A DNA stretch of 64,000 bases from Heligmosomoides polygyrus polygyrus (GCA_947396885.1 OX377206.1:91757960-91821959), one strand, 5' to 3'. Shown: positions 45,268-56,630, counted from the first letter of the stretch. The notes: a model not told the origin generated them from the letters alone. Numbers and translations are program-made.

Positions 45268-46045
45268 TAAGGAATATTCATCGCCAGAGAAAGATAGTTC
45301 TAGAGGGGAAGGTGAATCAGATGTGAAAATTGTGTTACTAAACATTTAATGTGTCATTTCGTTGGTGTAAATAGGATGGGAGAGTTTTAGCACGTCTTCT
45401 AAAAGTAGGTGTACATACTTCACATCGTTTTTTTTTCTTCAGTTGAGATGTCAACGTTTATTTAAAATCTAATTGACATTGCGTGTTTAACATTTTTATG
45501 GCCTACAACCTGGCGTGGAGAGCTCCTGAATATGTGACAACACCCGACATTACGCATCAAGCAGAATCGTCAAGTTTTCTGTTGGTGGAATATTTCTCCT
45601 ATTTAATTGTTGGAAGGCGCATAACAGACAGTTGGGATGGGCGAATTTGGAGGACGATGTGAACTTGGATGACCTAAGGTTTACCAGCTAACCTTCACGT
45701 TCTACTTGGTCATTGAAGCAAATAGTGTGGGAATTAAACGTGCGCGGCCAATTTGAAATCGTCTCTGAAGCGAGAATTTAAGATGGTGGAGGATCTTGTT
45801 AAAGCATTGGCTGCGAATTGTCGCGACATCGTCTCTTTCTTCGACGTTTCTTCTATCTGTACGGCTGTTGCGTATTGATCCTTCTGAGTTCGACATCGTT
45901 CAATGTTTTTGACTTCATCACAACAGCTCTGTGGTAGTTGTTACTTGTCACGAGTCATCTGCGGTGTCAGGTTACCTTGGACATGAAGTAATTACTTGGT
46001 TTCCATAACAAAGAATAGAAGAACTGCGTTTGTATTTGTAGAGGA

Positions 46046-46051
46046 AATAAA
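46046..46051 (+). promoter_or_regulatory. Possible poly(A) signal AATAAA
   Basis: This is the first exact AATAAA noticed downstream of the cul-3 stop codon, about 1.1 kb away. A variant signal closer to the stop is equally possible. No transcript evidence is available. Confidence 0.2.
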
Positions 46052-46179
46052 AGTCGTTTTGGAGAGTGTATGCGGCTTGTCTCATTCTGTTGATACTGCT
46101 ATTGTCGTCGAGGCAGTCTTACCAGACCGCATCGAAACCTAGTGACAATGTGTTCCCATATGGGACCTTGCCGTCGGTC

Positions 46180-46540
46180 ATTTCTCATTCCGCTGATTAT
46201 CGTACTGCTCGACGAGGCGTCGGCAACGTCTCCATTCGTTCCTGTTGCGTGCCGTATTGGTGGAGTGAATCCTCATTCAACGAACATGACTAACGCGTTG
46301 GTGACAGTTTTGGTGTTCTCCTGACATGCCGCGGAATCCAACCGGTGACGACTCTTCGTCCAGCGGGTGTCTGTGAAGCGGATTACATAGCCGGCCCACC
46401 TAATTTTCGATGTCGTGGACCATACGACAGAGTTTGTGATCTTCGAGTGTCGACCAAACTCCGAACTTCGGGGGTCTCTTAAACTCCGTGAATCGTGTCC
46501 ACTCGGACACAGCATACGGCCGAGTCCGAAATTCAAACTT
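46180..46540 (-). pseudogene. RTE-like LINE C-terminal relic
   Basis: The minus strand contains TTSKIRWAGYVIRFTDTRWT followed by QENTKTVTNALV, equivalent to the KSSKIRWAGHV.RF.D.RWTKAV segment of the relics at 6935 and 16823. It is frameshifted and truncated at both ends. Confidence 0.68.
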
Positions 46541-46735
46541 CTACCTGATTCCTGAACTTGCATGCATGTCCCTTATACAGCGTTATTTCTTCGGGTTCCT
46601 GAGGCTTCGATTGTGGAGAAATCTCGCCTTATGGAAAAGGGTGTAAGAATTCTGATAGTTCATGAGCTCTAGCTGCTCGCTCGTTTACAAATGGACAATT
46701 TTACCGGTGGTCTTTATTGGGGCGGATATATTTAT

Positions 46736-46953
46736 AGGGTGTATGTAGCGCAGTCGGAGGAGACGCCGGCTGTCCTGAGCACCCGATAACAGGTTCTTGG
46801 TTCGAATTTTGCTCCCAGGCCAACCAAACCTTCCATCCCTCTTTGGTCATTGTATGGCCAGATATGCATTCAGCTCGCCTTTACGACATCATGTAGAAGT
46901 AGAATTCGTGGCGCATGCCAAAGGGGATTGATTAACGTCATCCTTTATCCTCT
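46736..46953 (+). mobile_element. Family A SINE with internal deletion
   Basis: TGTAGCGCAGTCGGAGGAGA head, GGTTCTTGGTTCGAATTTTG B-box, then a jump from CTTCCATCCCTC to GGTCATTGTATGGCC, losing about 75 bp, before the normal tail. Confidence 0.78.
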
Positions 46954-47236
46954 ATAACATTTTTAAAAGGACATTAACATTTTAGGATAAAAGATTTTCA
47001 GTTTACTAACAAAGTAAATCGAAAATCTGACAGCGAAACCTGCGAGCTAACAAAACAACAAGTTTGACTTCCGAATGTGACAGTTTAACTGGTGAAAATT
47101 TTATCGAAATTTGTCCTTAAACTTGTAAAAAAGGTTAGTATGAAGGAAATACATTTAGCTAATTTTTCGGATTTTCCGCCCAGGCCAACCAAGCCTTCTA
47201 TACATCCATACAAAATTATTCTTAGTAGTTTAAATT

Positions 47237-48088
47237 ATGGTTTCGAGCCCGTTCCTCTTCCTGCTGACGCATGACTCTATAGTGAACCACCTTGAGGAAG
47301 GCCCTCTCAGAACGATCCTCTACGCGGACGACATCGCCCTAGTAGCCAACAACCAGGAGGAGCTGGAGGAGAAGGTGCAGCTGTGGCAGAGAGCCCTCGC
47401 AGACAACGGCCTACGGCTGAACGTGAAGAAGACGAAGTTCATCAGCTCTGAGCAGTGCGCTGGATCTATCCTAGACTGCCAAGGGGAAACGATCGAGAAG
47501 GTGGAAGAATTCCGCTACCTCGGAAGTGACCTATCCGAGGAAGGAAGTGTGGACCAGGCGGTCAGGGGACGGATAAACGCAGCCTGGCTCAAGTGGAGGG
47601 AGTCCACAGGGATCCTCTGTGACCGTAGATGCTCCAGGACGCTCAAAGGCAAGCTCTATAGAACAGTTGTGAGATCTGCCCTCCTCTGCGGCAGTGAGTG
47701 CTGGGCCCTGGGTAAGGCGCAGGAGCGGCAACTGCACGCGGCGGAGATGAGGATGCTGAGGTGGGCATGTGGACGGACCCGTCGGGACAGGGTGCGAAAC
47801 GAGGATGTTAGGGCAGTGATGAAGACAGCCCCGATCCAGCTGAAGATGAGAGAGCAGCGCCTGAGGTGGTATGGACACGTCCTCAGAAGACCAGAGGATC
47901 ACCCCACAAGGTTGGCCCTAGATTTCGAAGCACCCGGAAAGCGTCCGAGAGGAGCCCCAAGGAAAAGATGGAAGGACGTCATCAAGAGAGATCTCGCCGA
48001 AGTCGGCGCCACGGCAGATGACGCCCTTGATAGGAGGAGGTGGCGACAGATCACAAGAACAGCGGACCCTGCGACTGCGCGGGACTAA
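47237..48088 (+). pseudogene. LINE reverse transcriptase C-terminal part, open frame
   Basis: A 283-codon frame. From about residue 8 it reads as LINE protein: SPFLFLLTHDSIV, then RTILYADDIALVAN with the catalytic YADD box (domain C), LRLNVKKTKFI (domain D), FRYLGSDLSEEG, a Cys-containing stretch (LLCGSECWALGKAQERQLHA), RLRWYGHVLRRPEDHPTRLA and the end WRQITRTADPATARD. It lacks the endonuclease and reverse transcriptase domains 0-B because of the 5' truncation. The frame has no internal stops, which suggests recent insertion. The first codons come from flanking DNA, so it is not a gene of its own. Close to RTE-type elements; exact clade uncertain. Confidence 0.85.
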
Positions 48089-48106
48089 ACGCTCAGGAGA
48101 AAAAAA
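47245..48106 (+). mobile_element. 5'-truncated LINE insertion with 17-bp duplication
   Basis: Flanked by GTTTAAATTATGGTTTC (47228-47244) and GTTTACATTATGGTTTC (48107-48123), one difference. It ends in a short A run after the ORF stop. The duplication length and the truncation within the ORF are the signature of target-primed reverse transcription. Confidence 0.9.
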
Positions 48107-48317
48107 GTTTACATTATGGTTTCAATGACCTCAAAAGTTGAAGATGGCAGAAACGTTGGGTCCGACCGATAAAAAATTTGAATGCCATGTGACAAATGCT
48201 ACCGTGGTCTTATATCTACTGCGCTACGCCTTTGTTTCTTTTCCATAATTATCTGCTCCTCCTGTTCTTCTACTATCCTTATGTTGCGTAAATATGCATT
48301 GTTGGGATCAAAACTGT

Positions 48318-48395
48318 CAGGCGGGACTCGAACCCGCACCCCTTGCTAGCCGGACCGAATGCACTACGCCATTGCACCACATGTGTTGTCCCGTC
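48318..48395 (-). mobile_element. tRNA-derived family B SINE
   Basis: The minus strand reads GGTGCAATGGCGTAGTGCAT (A-box), GTGCGGGTTCGAGTCCCGC (a perfect T-arm with B-box), then CTGACAGTTTTGATCCC. There is no acceptor-stem pairing and no intact anticodon arm, so this is not a tRNA gene. Confidence 0.6.
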
Positions 48396-49559
48396 GATTG
48401 CAGACCAAAACAGACAACATATTGAAGAGCTAAGCCCGTGTAGGCTGGTTTGCCTAATCTATTTAAACCAGCAGTCTACAAATTTTTAACGGTGGCCTTA
48501 AATCCACCGTCAGGTCTTTCAAAAAATAGGTTTTTTTCTTAAACTCCTACATATCCATCCTTCCGCACTAGCACCTCGTACTCACCCCTTTTTTCCTCGT
48601 CTTTTGGAGTTTTGTTGTCAGTGTTTACAATACTGATATGTGGACGACGCTTGCTTGCATGGAAAATCTGCCTAGATTGCTTGAGAATGTTCTTCGGCTT
48701 TTTTATATGGCGCGTCTTATGACGTATTCAATAAATAAATAAATAGAAGGTGTGCCGTCCATGCATGGGTTTTCTCTTCTGAACATCTCGAAAAAGGGTG
48801 CCGTTTCCTGAAAATGCTGTGACCTAAACACAAGCATTTTTCTAGAAAATGCATGGCTGTGACGAGTCGTTTTAAGCAATCCAATACATTTATTTTCACA
48901 AAAGACCGGAAGTGGTGGCTGTGTAAAAAAAAAGATGAGCACCTACTTTATTAGAAGAAGGACATCTGGAAATTCGATTATTGAAACGGGTATGTCCAGC
49001 ATGAACCGGAAATCTCACTGAGGCTTTCTTCATACAAAAAGTCAATAAACAGTACATTGTACATTCTAAGCTAATGATGAATAAAGTGAAGAATTCGAAA
49101 CGTTGAACAACCAAATTATGGCAACAAGGAGTATGCTAGCAGTATAAATTTATTACTAGAGTTAGAATTACATAGAACAAATCTTCGACTAGGAATGAAC
49201 TCTGTAGCACATGAGCATCTGTGCATAACGACGACGACGACAACGACGACCGAAAAGCGAACACGTCCCGAGCAATGTCGGTCCTCTAGATTCTGGAAAT
49301 GAACAGCATTCAAAACACGCGCGCGACGCTTGACGAGTCTACAGATTTCGAAAAAGTGAAAGCAGCTGGTGGACTTACAACTGCACCACTGTAATTATGT
49401 TGAAGCTCACTCGACGTGTGTTGGTGTCCTCTGGCGTTGACGAGGGCCCATTCCATACTGGAATTCGCAGAGAATAAAGAATAACCGAAAGAAGTTCTAA
49501 CACATTTGTTTAGGCCTGGAGCGGCTTATATAGAGGCTATATGTTGTTTCAGGATTTTT

Positions 49560-49650
49560 TTGCCATCAAAACTCTTGCGCCGGGCGGGACTCGAGCCCGT
49601 ACCTTCTGCTCTTTACGTACAGCGATGCTACGCCTTACACCACCGACGTT
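49560..49650 (-). mobile_element. tRNA-derived family B SINE
   Basis: The minus strand reads GGTGGTGTAAGGCGTAGCAT, then TACGGGCTCGAGTCCCGCC and GGCGCAAGAGTTTTGATGGC. Same order as the 48318 copy. Confidence 0.58.
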
Positions 49651-49805
49651 GTTTGAACGCATATAACATCCACGATGTCCTCGAGGCGTATCAGCACTCA
49701 CCCGTGATATCGGGAAGGCAGTTCAGGTTTTTATTACACTGCATTATTTAATACATTTACATTTACAGTATTGTTTAAAGTGTTAATTACAGTATTATTT
49801 TAGCA

Positions 49806-50104
49806 TGGGCTCGTGTAGCGCAGTCGGAGGAGACGCCGACTCTCGCACGTACCCCGAATCGAATTCATGGTTTGGTGGTCTCTGCCAAGGTCCAACCAAA
49901 CGTTCTATCCCTCTGAAGTCAGTGAATTGGTAGACATCTTGTCTGGGAAGGACAAAGCACTGACTTGTTCATCGGCAGGCCACAATAAGTTATTGTATTG
50001 GTCAAATACGCGTTCGAATTGCCTCATGATATCCCGCAGAAGTGGAACGTGTGGCGCATCCCAAAGAAAGATTGGCTAACGCCATGCTTGATCCTTTTAT
50101 CTTT
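49806..50104 (+). mobile_element. Diverged full-length family A SINE
   Basis: TGGGCTCGTGTAGCGCAGTC head, a degraded B-box (GAATTCATGGTTTGGTGG), the full body and CTTGATCCTTTTATC tail. Confidence 0.75.
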
Positions 50105-50236
50105 CAATACTCTCATGTTTCTTGGAATAAAAAAGAACAGTAGTTGTACCCCGAGATGCTATTTCAGTGTTTTGATAAGCAGCAGAAAATATATGGCCTG
50201 AAAATGCTATGTTGCTTACAAGCACTTTCATAAATA

Positions 50237-50533
50237 AAAGGGTAAAAAGGATAAAGGACGGCGTTATTCAATCCCTTTTGGGATGCGCCACGCATTCTAC
50301 TTCTACGGGATGTCGTGGAGGCGATTTGAATGCGTATTTGGCCATACAATGACTTGCGGTGGCCAGCCGATGAACAAGTCAGCGCTCTATCCTTTCCAGA
50401 CTAGTCTGGTACCAATTCACCGACCCCGGAGGGATGGAAGGCTGGGTTGGCCTGGGCAGGAAATCCGAACCAGGAACCTGGTATCGGGTGCACGCGACAG
50501 CCAGTGCCTCCTCCAGCTGCGCTACACGCGCCC
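50237..50533 (-). mobile_element. Full-length family A SINE, perfect 13-bp duplication
   Basis: ACTTTCATAAATA at 50224-50236 and 50534-50546. 297 bp, intact boxes (GGAAATCCGAACCAGGAACC antisense B-box; CTGCGCTACACGCGCCC head). This is one of the least diverged copies here. Confidence 0.95.
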
Positions 50534-50554
50534 ACTTTCATAAATAGTCAAGAA

Positions 50555-51065
50555 AAAAGGTTGACCAAGTTTCTTTATGGAGTGAGCCACGCATTCTAGT
50601 TGCACCGGAGGGAGACTGGATGCCAATGTGATCTAGACCATGGCCGGTGGTGGCTAACCGATAGACAACTCAACTCTCAGTATAGTGTGTTTCCTAGACA
50701 TAACAGTTCACCAACCTCGGAGGGAGGGGAGGTTAGTTGGTTTGGACGATACCTCCACCAAGTACAAACTGTTGGGTCTACCTTGACGAATAAAAGGATA
50801 AAGGACGGCGTTACTCAATCCCTCCCGGAATGCGCCATACATTCTATTTCTACGGGAGTCGTGGAGACCATTTGAATACGTATTTAGACTAAGTCATGAC
50901 GTCTTGGGGCCAGCCGATGAATAATTCAGTGTTATAGAAAAAACTCGTAAACAATTCAGTGACCCCGGGGGATAGAAAGCTTGGTTGCCTTGGGTGAGAG
51001 TCAAACCAACAGCTTTTGGGACAGTGCGTCCGCAACCAGAACCTTCTCTGACTGCGCTACCATGC
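50555..51065 (-). mobile_element. Two diverged family A SINE copies
   Basis: 50555-50780 (GAGTGAGCCACGCATTCTAG, CACCAACCTCGGAGGGAGGG) and 50788-51065 (AAAAGGATAAAGGACGGCGT tail, CGCCATACATTCTATTTC body, CTGACTGCGCTACCATG head), both antisense. With 50237-50533 they form a cluster of three in the same orientation. Confidence 0.68.
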
Positions 51066-51907
51066 TACCGCATAGAACATACGCATTTTCAGTTTCTCCA
51101 TGGCATCTGATGCAAAAGAGAGGCCTTCTACACTAGAGTTCCACAAGAAGTAAAGCACGTGTCTCGCTAAGTACTTACAGCCCATTTCCGCCGTATGCAC
51201 TTTTGGATTCGATAACGTCAATAATACAATCGAGCGATAATTTTTGTACTTCACACAGATAAGATGAATTTCTTTCCCGTTGGTTTCTGATTAGTCCGAA
51301 TTAGAAGGTTCCGTTCCGATCGCTTGGAGACCAACATCTTTTAATTCGGAGTAGTTTGCTTTTGCACTAAAATGGGTGAAGGAGGGGCGGCTTTTTTTTA
51401 ATCCTGAAGTCTGGGCATCTGGTCGATGTTATCTACATCGTAGTCCCTTCACGAGGGTTGTCGTCCTGCTAAATGTACCCATCCCTCTTTCCCAGGAATC
51501 AATAGTGTAAGGATATCGATCGCTTGCATAATTTCGCCCGCATTGCTGCTTCTATAATACATAGTCCTTTGCTGACGAATATTTAAAGAACAGCTACTAG
51601 TAATTACTAGAGGAAGCAGCGATTGCCTAGAATTCCTGCTGATGCCTTCGACGGTACGAAATCGCTGAATTCAACCTTTTTGCAGTTTTCCGTCTTAATT
51701 TCTATTTGCGCTTAGCTTAGCAAACATGGCGGAGGTGGAATAGCAGACTTTGCAAACAACGAGGTTCTCTGCTATGAATGGCATCTCTATCAATAGTCCA
51801 AAGAAACGGCTGATACGAAAAAAATGTATTTTTACAGGGATCAATAATAGCTGCAGCACAAGGATGACTATCGATCAACAGCAAACAAATTACAAGAATC
51901 CACTAAC

Positions 51908-52075
51908 CTTCGCAAACACAGTTGAGTCGTCGTCCTTACTGACACAGCACCATAGAATACATGTGACGGAGATAATGAATATGATGGAGAAAAAGCTTAA
52001 CCACACAGCGACAACACCGAAGTAGTCAATGGCGTTGAGCTGCTGCTTGAGATCGACCATTTCAGAAACCGAAAT
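51908..52075 (-). CDS. Candidate exon, small single-pass membrane protein
   Basis: The minus strand has an acceptor-like CTTCAG (52081-52076), a 15-nt leader, ATG at 52060, then 51 codons to a donor AAG|GTTAGT at 51907. The peptide MVDLKQQLNAIDYFGVVAVW runs into LSFFSIIFIISVTCILWCC, a clear membrane segment, then acidic SKDDDSTVFAK. An alternative earlier donor is CA|GTAAGG after WCCV. The short leader after CAG fits trans-splicing. A possible next exon lies at about 51180-51250 (SLDCIIDVIESKSAYGGNG before GTAAGT). Family not recognised. Confidence 0.42.
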
Positions 52076-52291
52076 CTGAAGATTTTTCTCCTTCGAATGC
52101 AAATATTTCTTGGATACGTCGCAAATGTGCGAAGGAGAATGTAAAAGACGTGCGGAGGAAAAAATTAAAGAACTAAAAGAGACGTAGCGAGCCTGATATT
52201 AACAGTCTGCTTGGGAAATAATAAACACAGCTAGAGAGCAACACCCCAAGAATGGGGGTTGCATGCTATACCCCTCCTTCAAATAAGGCAG

Positions 52292-52497
52292 GGTACATGT
52301 CGCGAACGTGGGCAGAAAGAGAGGGGGAACACGCTACCCAATCAGGTCGCATCGAATGGGCATCGAATCCACTGGGAGAAGAAGTATGTGGTCGACGCCT
52401 TGATTGGCGTGCTCCGCAGGTGGTTTGTCTGGCCGCGATTGGCTGGCGCGCTCCTACCTCCCCCCCCCCAATGCTGCCCATATTCGCTACATGTACC
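52292..52497. mobile_element. MITE, GGTACATGTCGCGAA family
   Basis: Ends GGTACATGTCGCGAACGTG and the inverse ATTCGCTACATGTACC, with CCAATCAGGTCGCATCGAAT near the left end as in the 130-490 copy. A run of ten C (52460-52469) lies in the right arm. Confidence 0.7.
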
Positions 52498-52605
52498 TAA
52501 AACAGCAGAGAACACTCTTTCGCAAAAAGCAGAAAGCGCAAAGCAGCATAAACACCACGGTGACAGCACAATTATTCCCGCTTTTTTTACATCTACGTTA
52601 AAAAC

Positions 52606-52910
52606 TGGGCGAGTTTAGTGCAGTCGCTCGCTGTCGTGTGCACCCGACGTTCCTGGTTCGGATTTACCTGGTTCCTGATTCGGATTTCCCGCCCAGGTCA
52701 ATGAAGCCTTCCATCCCTCTGGGATCGGTGAATTGGTAACAGACTGATCTGGGAAGAGTAAAGCTCTGACTTGTCCATCGACTGGCCACCGCGAGTCAAT
52801 GCATGGTCAAATACGCATTCAAAATCGCCTCCACGACATCCCTTAGAAGTAGAATTCGTGGCTCATCCCAGGAGAAATTGAGTAGCGCCGTCCTTTATCT
52901 TTTATTTATT
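52606..52910 (+). mobile_element. Family A SINE with duplicated B-box
   Basis: GGGCGAGTTTAGTGCAGTCG head shortened, and two copies of the B-box in a row (GTTCCTGGTTCGGATTTACC and GTTCCTGATTCGGATTTCCC). Normal body and CCTTTATCTTTTATTTATTC tail. Confidence 0.8.
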
Positions 52911-52959
52911 CTTTTTTGCAGCTGTTTTTTAGAAGCTGATAACAATTTAGTAAAACGGA

Positions 52960-53146
52960 ATCTATCCTAGTCGGGAGGGGTAGCTCTAGGATGACAGCTG
53001 CGTCCTGCATCTCACGACACGACAATACTATTTCAAGTCCACATGGATGCTATCGTATCATTTGGCACTAGCTGAAGTTTTGGGATAAACTCAAGGGAGG
53101 GAACGTAGAGGCAAAAAGTCCGCATGCCCCTCCAACTAGGATAGAT
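52960..53146. mobile_element. MITE, CTATCCTAGTCGGGAGGGG family
   Basis: Left ATCTATCCTAGTCGGGAGGG and right CCCCTCCAACTAGGATAGAT are inverted. Five relatives occur in the window. It ends 18 bp before the acceptor of the candidate exon at 53165. Confidence 0.75.
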
Positions 53147-53164
53147 CTGTAAATCCTATTTCAG

Positions 53165-53263
53165 GAAGCTGACTCTTACTTCCAGTTAGTGAAAAATTTC
53201 ACCGAGTTTCACTTCTATGTTCACCATGTTATGCACCACTTCTTTAAAGGAGACTGGTATACG
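53165..53263 (+). CDS. Candidate internal exon (33 codons)
   Basis: Bounded by CCTATTTCAG and GTAAGTC, both near-consensus nematode splice sites, phase 0 at both ends. Encodes EADSYFQLVKNFTEFHFYVH, then HVMHHFFKGDWYT. The composition (aromatic, His-rich) looks like protein rather than repeat, but no partner exon or family was recognised. Could be part of a gene that continues beyond the repeats on either side. Confidence 0.4.
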
Positions 53264-53913
53264 GTAAGTCACTTTGTAGTCTCGATGGACCTTTCAGCGA
53301 AGAGACAGATGTTAGAAGGCAACTTGGAAAATGGTTCGCCCAACGTGCTTAAATTCTGCAGCGGAGAGATAGCAGATGAATCAGGACCATAAAAATCGAT
53401 GACGAAGCAATTTTGGTGGCAGTGGGATAGGGCGGAAGCTTCACGACCAGAACGCTTTCGTCGGCGTTCAATGTGCGGTATGCAGCCAACGATCGTCGTC
53501 TCAAAATCTCAAAGAAGACGTGAAAATGGGTTGAAAGAGTCCTTCACGAAATCGAGTGCACAGATCTGCCCTAGGGAAACAACTGAACTCTGTTCTCAAA
53601 GCACCTCTCGCCACTGGAGGTGAATCATGGTTTCTCTGAAAAACGTTGGAAGGAGGGAGGAGAAGCAATTCATCAAGTGTTTGAGTCAACGGAACACAAG
53701 TCCAGCGTGTGAAGGCAATGTGACGAGTTGGGCGGAGCAGAAATGGTGGCAACTAGTAAGATTCAAGCAGTACTTGCTATCAGAGCACTGCTTGTAGGAA
53801 GGGCAACTTCCTGTGCTACTGACTGCCAGGAAAATGGAAAGCTGCTACTAAAGCAAGTGATGAACGCATTCCAGAGTAGTCGTTTCGTGGTACTACAGCA
53901 TTGAGATATGTGC

Positions 53914-54108
53914 GGATCTATCCTAATCGGAGGGGGTGCGGCATAGTGATCTGCGTCTACAATCCTTTACTTGAGTCTCAACGGCAGCTTCAGCTGTTTC
54001 CCACTATACGACGGCTTCTATTTAAATTGAGGACAAATAGTTTGTGTGGCATGGGATGACAAATGCAATTGCCACTTTACGGTCGCCTTCCCCTAGTAAG
54101 ATAGATCC
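53914..54108. mobile_element. MITE, CTATCCTAGT family
   Basis: Left GGATCTATCCTAATCGGAGG, right TTCCCCTAGTAAGATAGATCC. The interior has no coding sequence. Confidence 0.7.
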
Positions 54109-54326
54109 ATACGTGCTTCAGCTTTAGACTGAAAATCGTAGTATGTATTTGCTCGGCTTCTTTGCCATCTGCCGTTTTCTTCGAGGCTTTTTCAGAAGCA
54201 CTGCCGTCTTCTTCGTGGCTTTTTTAGATCTAAAGAGCCCTTAAAATCTGCTCGAAAGGCTACTGATAGGAGCTAATAGTATTCATGGCCTCTGTGAGTT
54301 CTAGGTTTCAACAGATGCAGGAACAT

Positions 54327-54593
54327 AAGGATAAGGGTAAAGCGTTACTCCCTATCCTTTTTGGGATGTGCCACGTATGCTACTTCTACGGGATATCGTG
54401 TACCACACAATGACTTGGGGTGGCCAGCCGATGAACAAGTCAGCGCTTCAACCTTCCCAGACATTCCTGGTACCAATCCACCGACTCCGGAGCGATGGAA
54501 GGCTTGGTTGGTCTAGACGGGAAATCCGAAACAGGAACCTGGTATCGGGTCACGCGACAGCCAACACCTCCTCCGACTGCGCTACACGCGCCC
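54327..54593 (-). mobile_element. Family A SINE with 12-bp duplication
   Basis: ATGCAGGAACAT (54315-54326) and ATGCAGGATCAT (54594-54605). Antisense copy of 267 bp with small deletions in the body. Confidence 0.88.
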
Positions 54594-54605
54594 ATGCAGG
54601 ATCAT

Positions 54606-55940
54606 GTGAATTTTAATTCGTAACATCAAAAAATTTGCCACAAAAACTTCTAATACGGAAATATGAATCACACGCATTAGCAGAGAGAAGGATTTGTCGT
54701 CTGTGAAGGTTATTTTTTTTGGACCTTCCAATTTGCTGGCCTAAAAAATTGAAAAACATCAAAACTGAAAAAAGTTAACATACGGTCTGATGAGATAATT
54801 ATTGGAGATAATTCTCTTTCGAAAGTTCGGCGGCGGGTAAGGAAGGAAGTTTTCCTGGAAGCATTTCGAGACTCTCTATAAATTCTCTATTCCCTCATAA
54901 CAACAGAGATTCTGCTGAAGATGTTTACCCTTCAAACTTCAATGCCTGTGGTAGAAAATAGGGTGGACAGATTCGGCATGGGAAGATCTCATTTCAAATG
55001 GTTTGGCCTGCTAAGAACCCTTTAACGGTACTAGTGCATGCATGAATAAAATATAATACCACTGAACAAAGACAAGATTTAAACGAAACCGAGCGTGGGC
55101 CGGGCTACATTTCAGTATGTTTTTTTTTTTAAATTTTGTTGTTTTAAAGCGTAAATAATAAAATTTGTGGTCTTCAGATTCTCTCTCTTTCTGAAGCGTT
55201 TTAGCTCGCGCGCATGGCACTACACCAGATTTTCATGTGGATCTTTATTATGTTGCTTTAAATTGCTCGAAAAATTGTTCAGATAGTCGAAATAATTAAA
55301 CATTAATCTATTTCCCTATACATTAATCCGTTAATTTGTATTCTTTCCAATGAGGCCGAGAAATTGTTAGAAAGAATCTGAAAAAATCAGGAGAGCTGTC
55401 AGGTATTAAGGGGAAGGCAAAATTAAATGGAAAGAGTAGAGATCTCGCAATGAAGTCCCATTTTAGTGATTCATGTCAAATAAATTCGACTTAGTAACAG
55501 CATTACGTGGTTAAAACAACCACATAGCACTATCCACTATTTTCATGTAAAAATCAAAAAAAAGGTCGAATGTGGACTGTGCGACATTTCAGAATGTTTT
55601 TAAATAATGTCCACGTGGAATAAAATTTGTTTGAAAAAACAAGTGATTGATCGGCAACCCGATACACCCGGACGGGTTTTCTTTAACAATCTGGAAGATG
55701 TCCAATATAAATGTAGAAAAGCTCGAGCTATAGAATCAGGAATGTCAGCTGGTTTTTCAGCACAACCGCCTCTTGCAGAGCCCAGAAAAGGCAAGAGGAT
55801 TTGGAAAGACTACTCGCCCAAGGACTACTCGTCTAAAGGCGTACTGATAAAAGGAGGGAAAGAAAAAAAACCAACCCAACTAATCTTATGAGAGCAGCTA
55901 AGTCACCCGAAGATGGAGATAGATTGTTGAATGAGATTTA
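54606..55940. other. No gene recognised
   Basis: AT-rich. A 94-codon frame (55607-55891, plus) and a 64-codon frame opposite it show no recognised domain. Confidence 0.4.
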
Positions 55941-56143
55941 GATCTATCTCAGTCGAAAGGGGCACCGCTAGAAAAACGAAACAAGCACAAATAGTGTGAC
56001 CTCTTCCAGCTTGGAAATGGCAAAGAAAGATGTTCATGTGGGCTAGCTTAGTGTCTAGCCTTTGTAAAATATAATAGTTCATCTTCAATTTACCGCCGTT
56101 GTCACTGTGACGTAGTGAAGTACCCCTCCCGACTAGGATAGTT
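55941..56143. mobile_element. MITE, CTATCCTAGT family
   Basis: Left GATCTATCTCAGTCG, right CCCCTCCCGACTAGGATAG. Shares AAAACGAAACAAGCA and AGTGTGACCTCTT with the 58575 copy. Confidence 0.7.
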
Positions 56144-56456
56144 CCCATGATTCTCCTCCGGTTACTCCCTCAGCCAGCTCTTCGCTGTCGCCCTGTACGT
56201 CAAGCGGAAATAATTTACTTAACAGTTCTGAATTCTTCAGACTGCTCTGAAGAAATCGGTTGCTCGAAAACCACCGTCAAATAAAATCTGGCTAATGAAG
56301 TTTCTTATCACCATTATTCAACATCATAGCAGGATTTGAAGGCAGCTGAATATGCAGCATGTATAATATTATCATTAATGATTTCAAAAACAAAATAAGC
56401 AAATACGATGAAAGAAAAAGAAGAAGAAAGAAAATAAGCAAGAATCGGTAAATGTT

Positions 56457-56630
56457 GCGAACACGCAGCGCAGGGGTACGGGAATGCACCGTTGCTCCTA
56501 CCGTAATCTCGCCAGCCAATCTTATGCTCCATCCGTGCGGTTGAGCCGGTGCATGATTGGCTGCCACAGTTATGGCAGGAGCAACGGCATGTTCCAGCAC
56601 CCATGTGATGCGTCTCTGCGACATGTATCC
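56457..56630. mobile_element. MITE, divergent GGTACATGTCGCGAA family
   Basis: Ends GGTAAATGTTGCGAACACG and inverse TCTGCGACATGTATCC. The interior is itself nearly palindromic (CACCGTTGCTCCTACCGTAA against ATGGCAGGAGCAACGGCATG). Confidence 0.6.

Larger units (their letters stand above)
44955..46160. other. Region downstream of cul-3
   Basis: Apart from the MITE at 45150-45267 this stretch shows no recognisable gene. An open frame on the minus strand at 45702-45896 (64 codons) has no recognised family, start context or splice signals. Part of the region may be cul-3 3'UTR. Confidence 0.4.

Noticed and set aside
48318..48395. tRNA gene on the minus strand
   Set aside because: The T-arm is perfect, but there is no acceptor stem and no anticodon arm, and the same sequence with a fixed tail recurs elsewhere. 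It is a tRNA-derived repeat.
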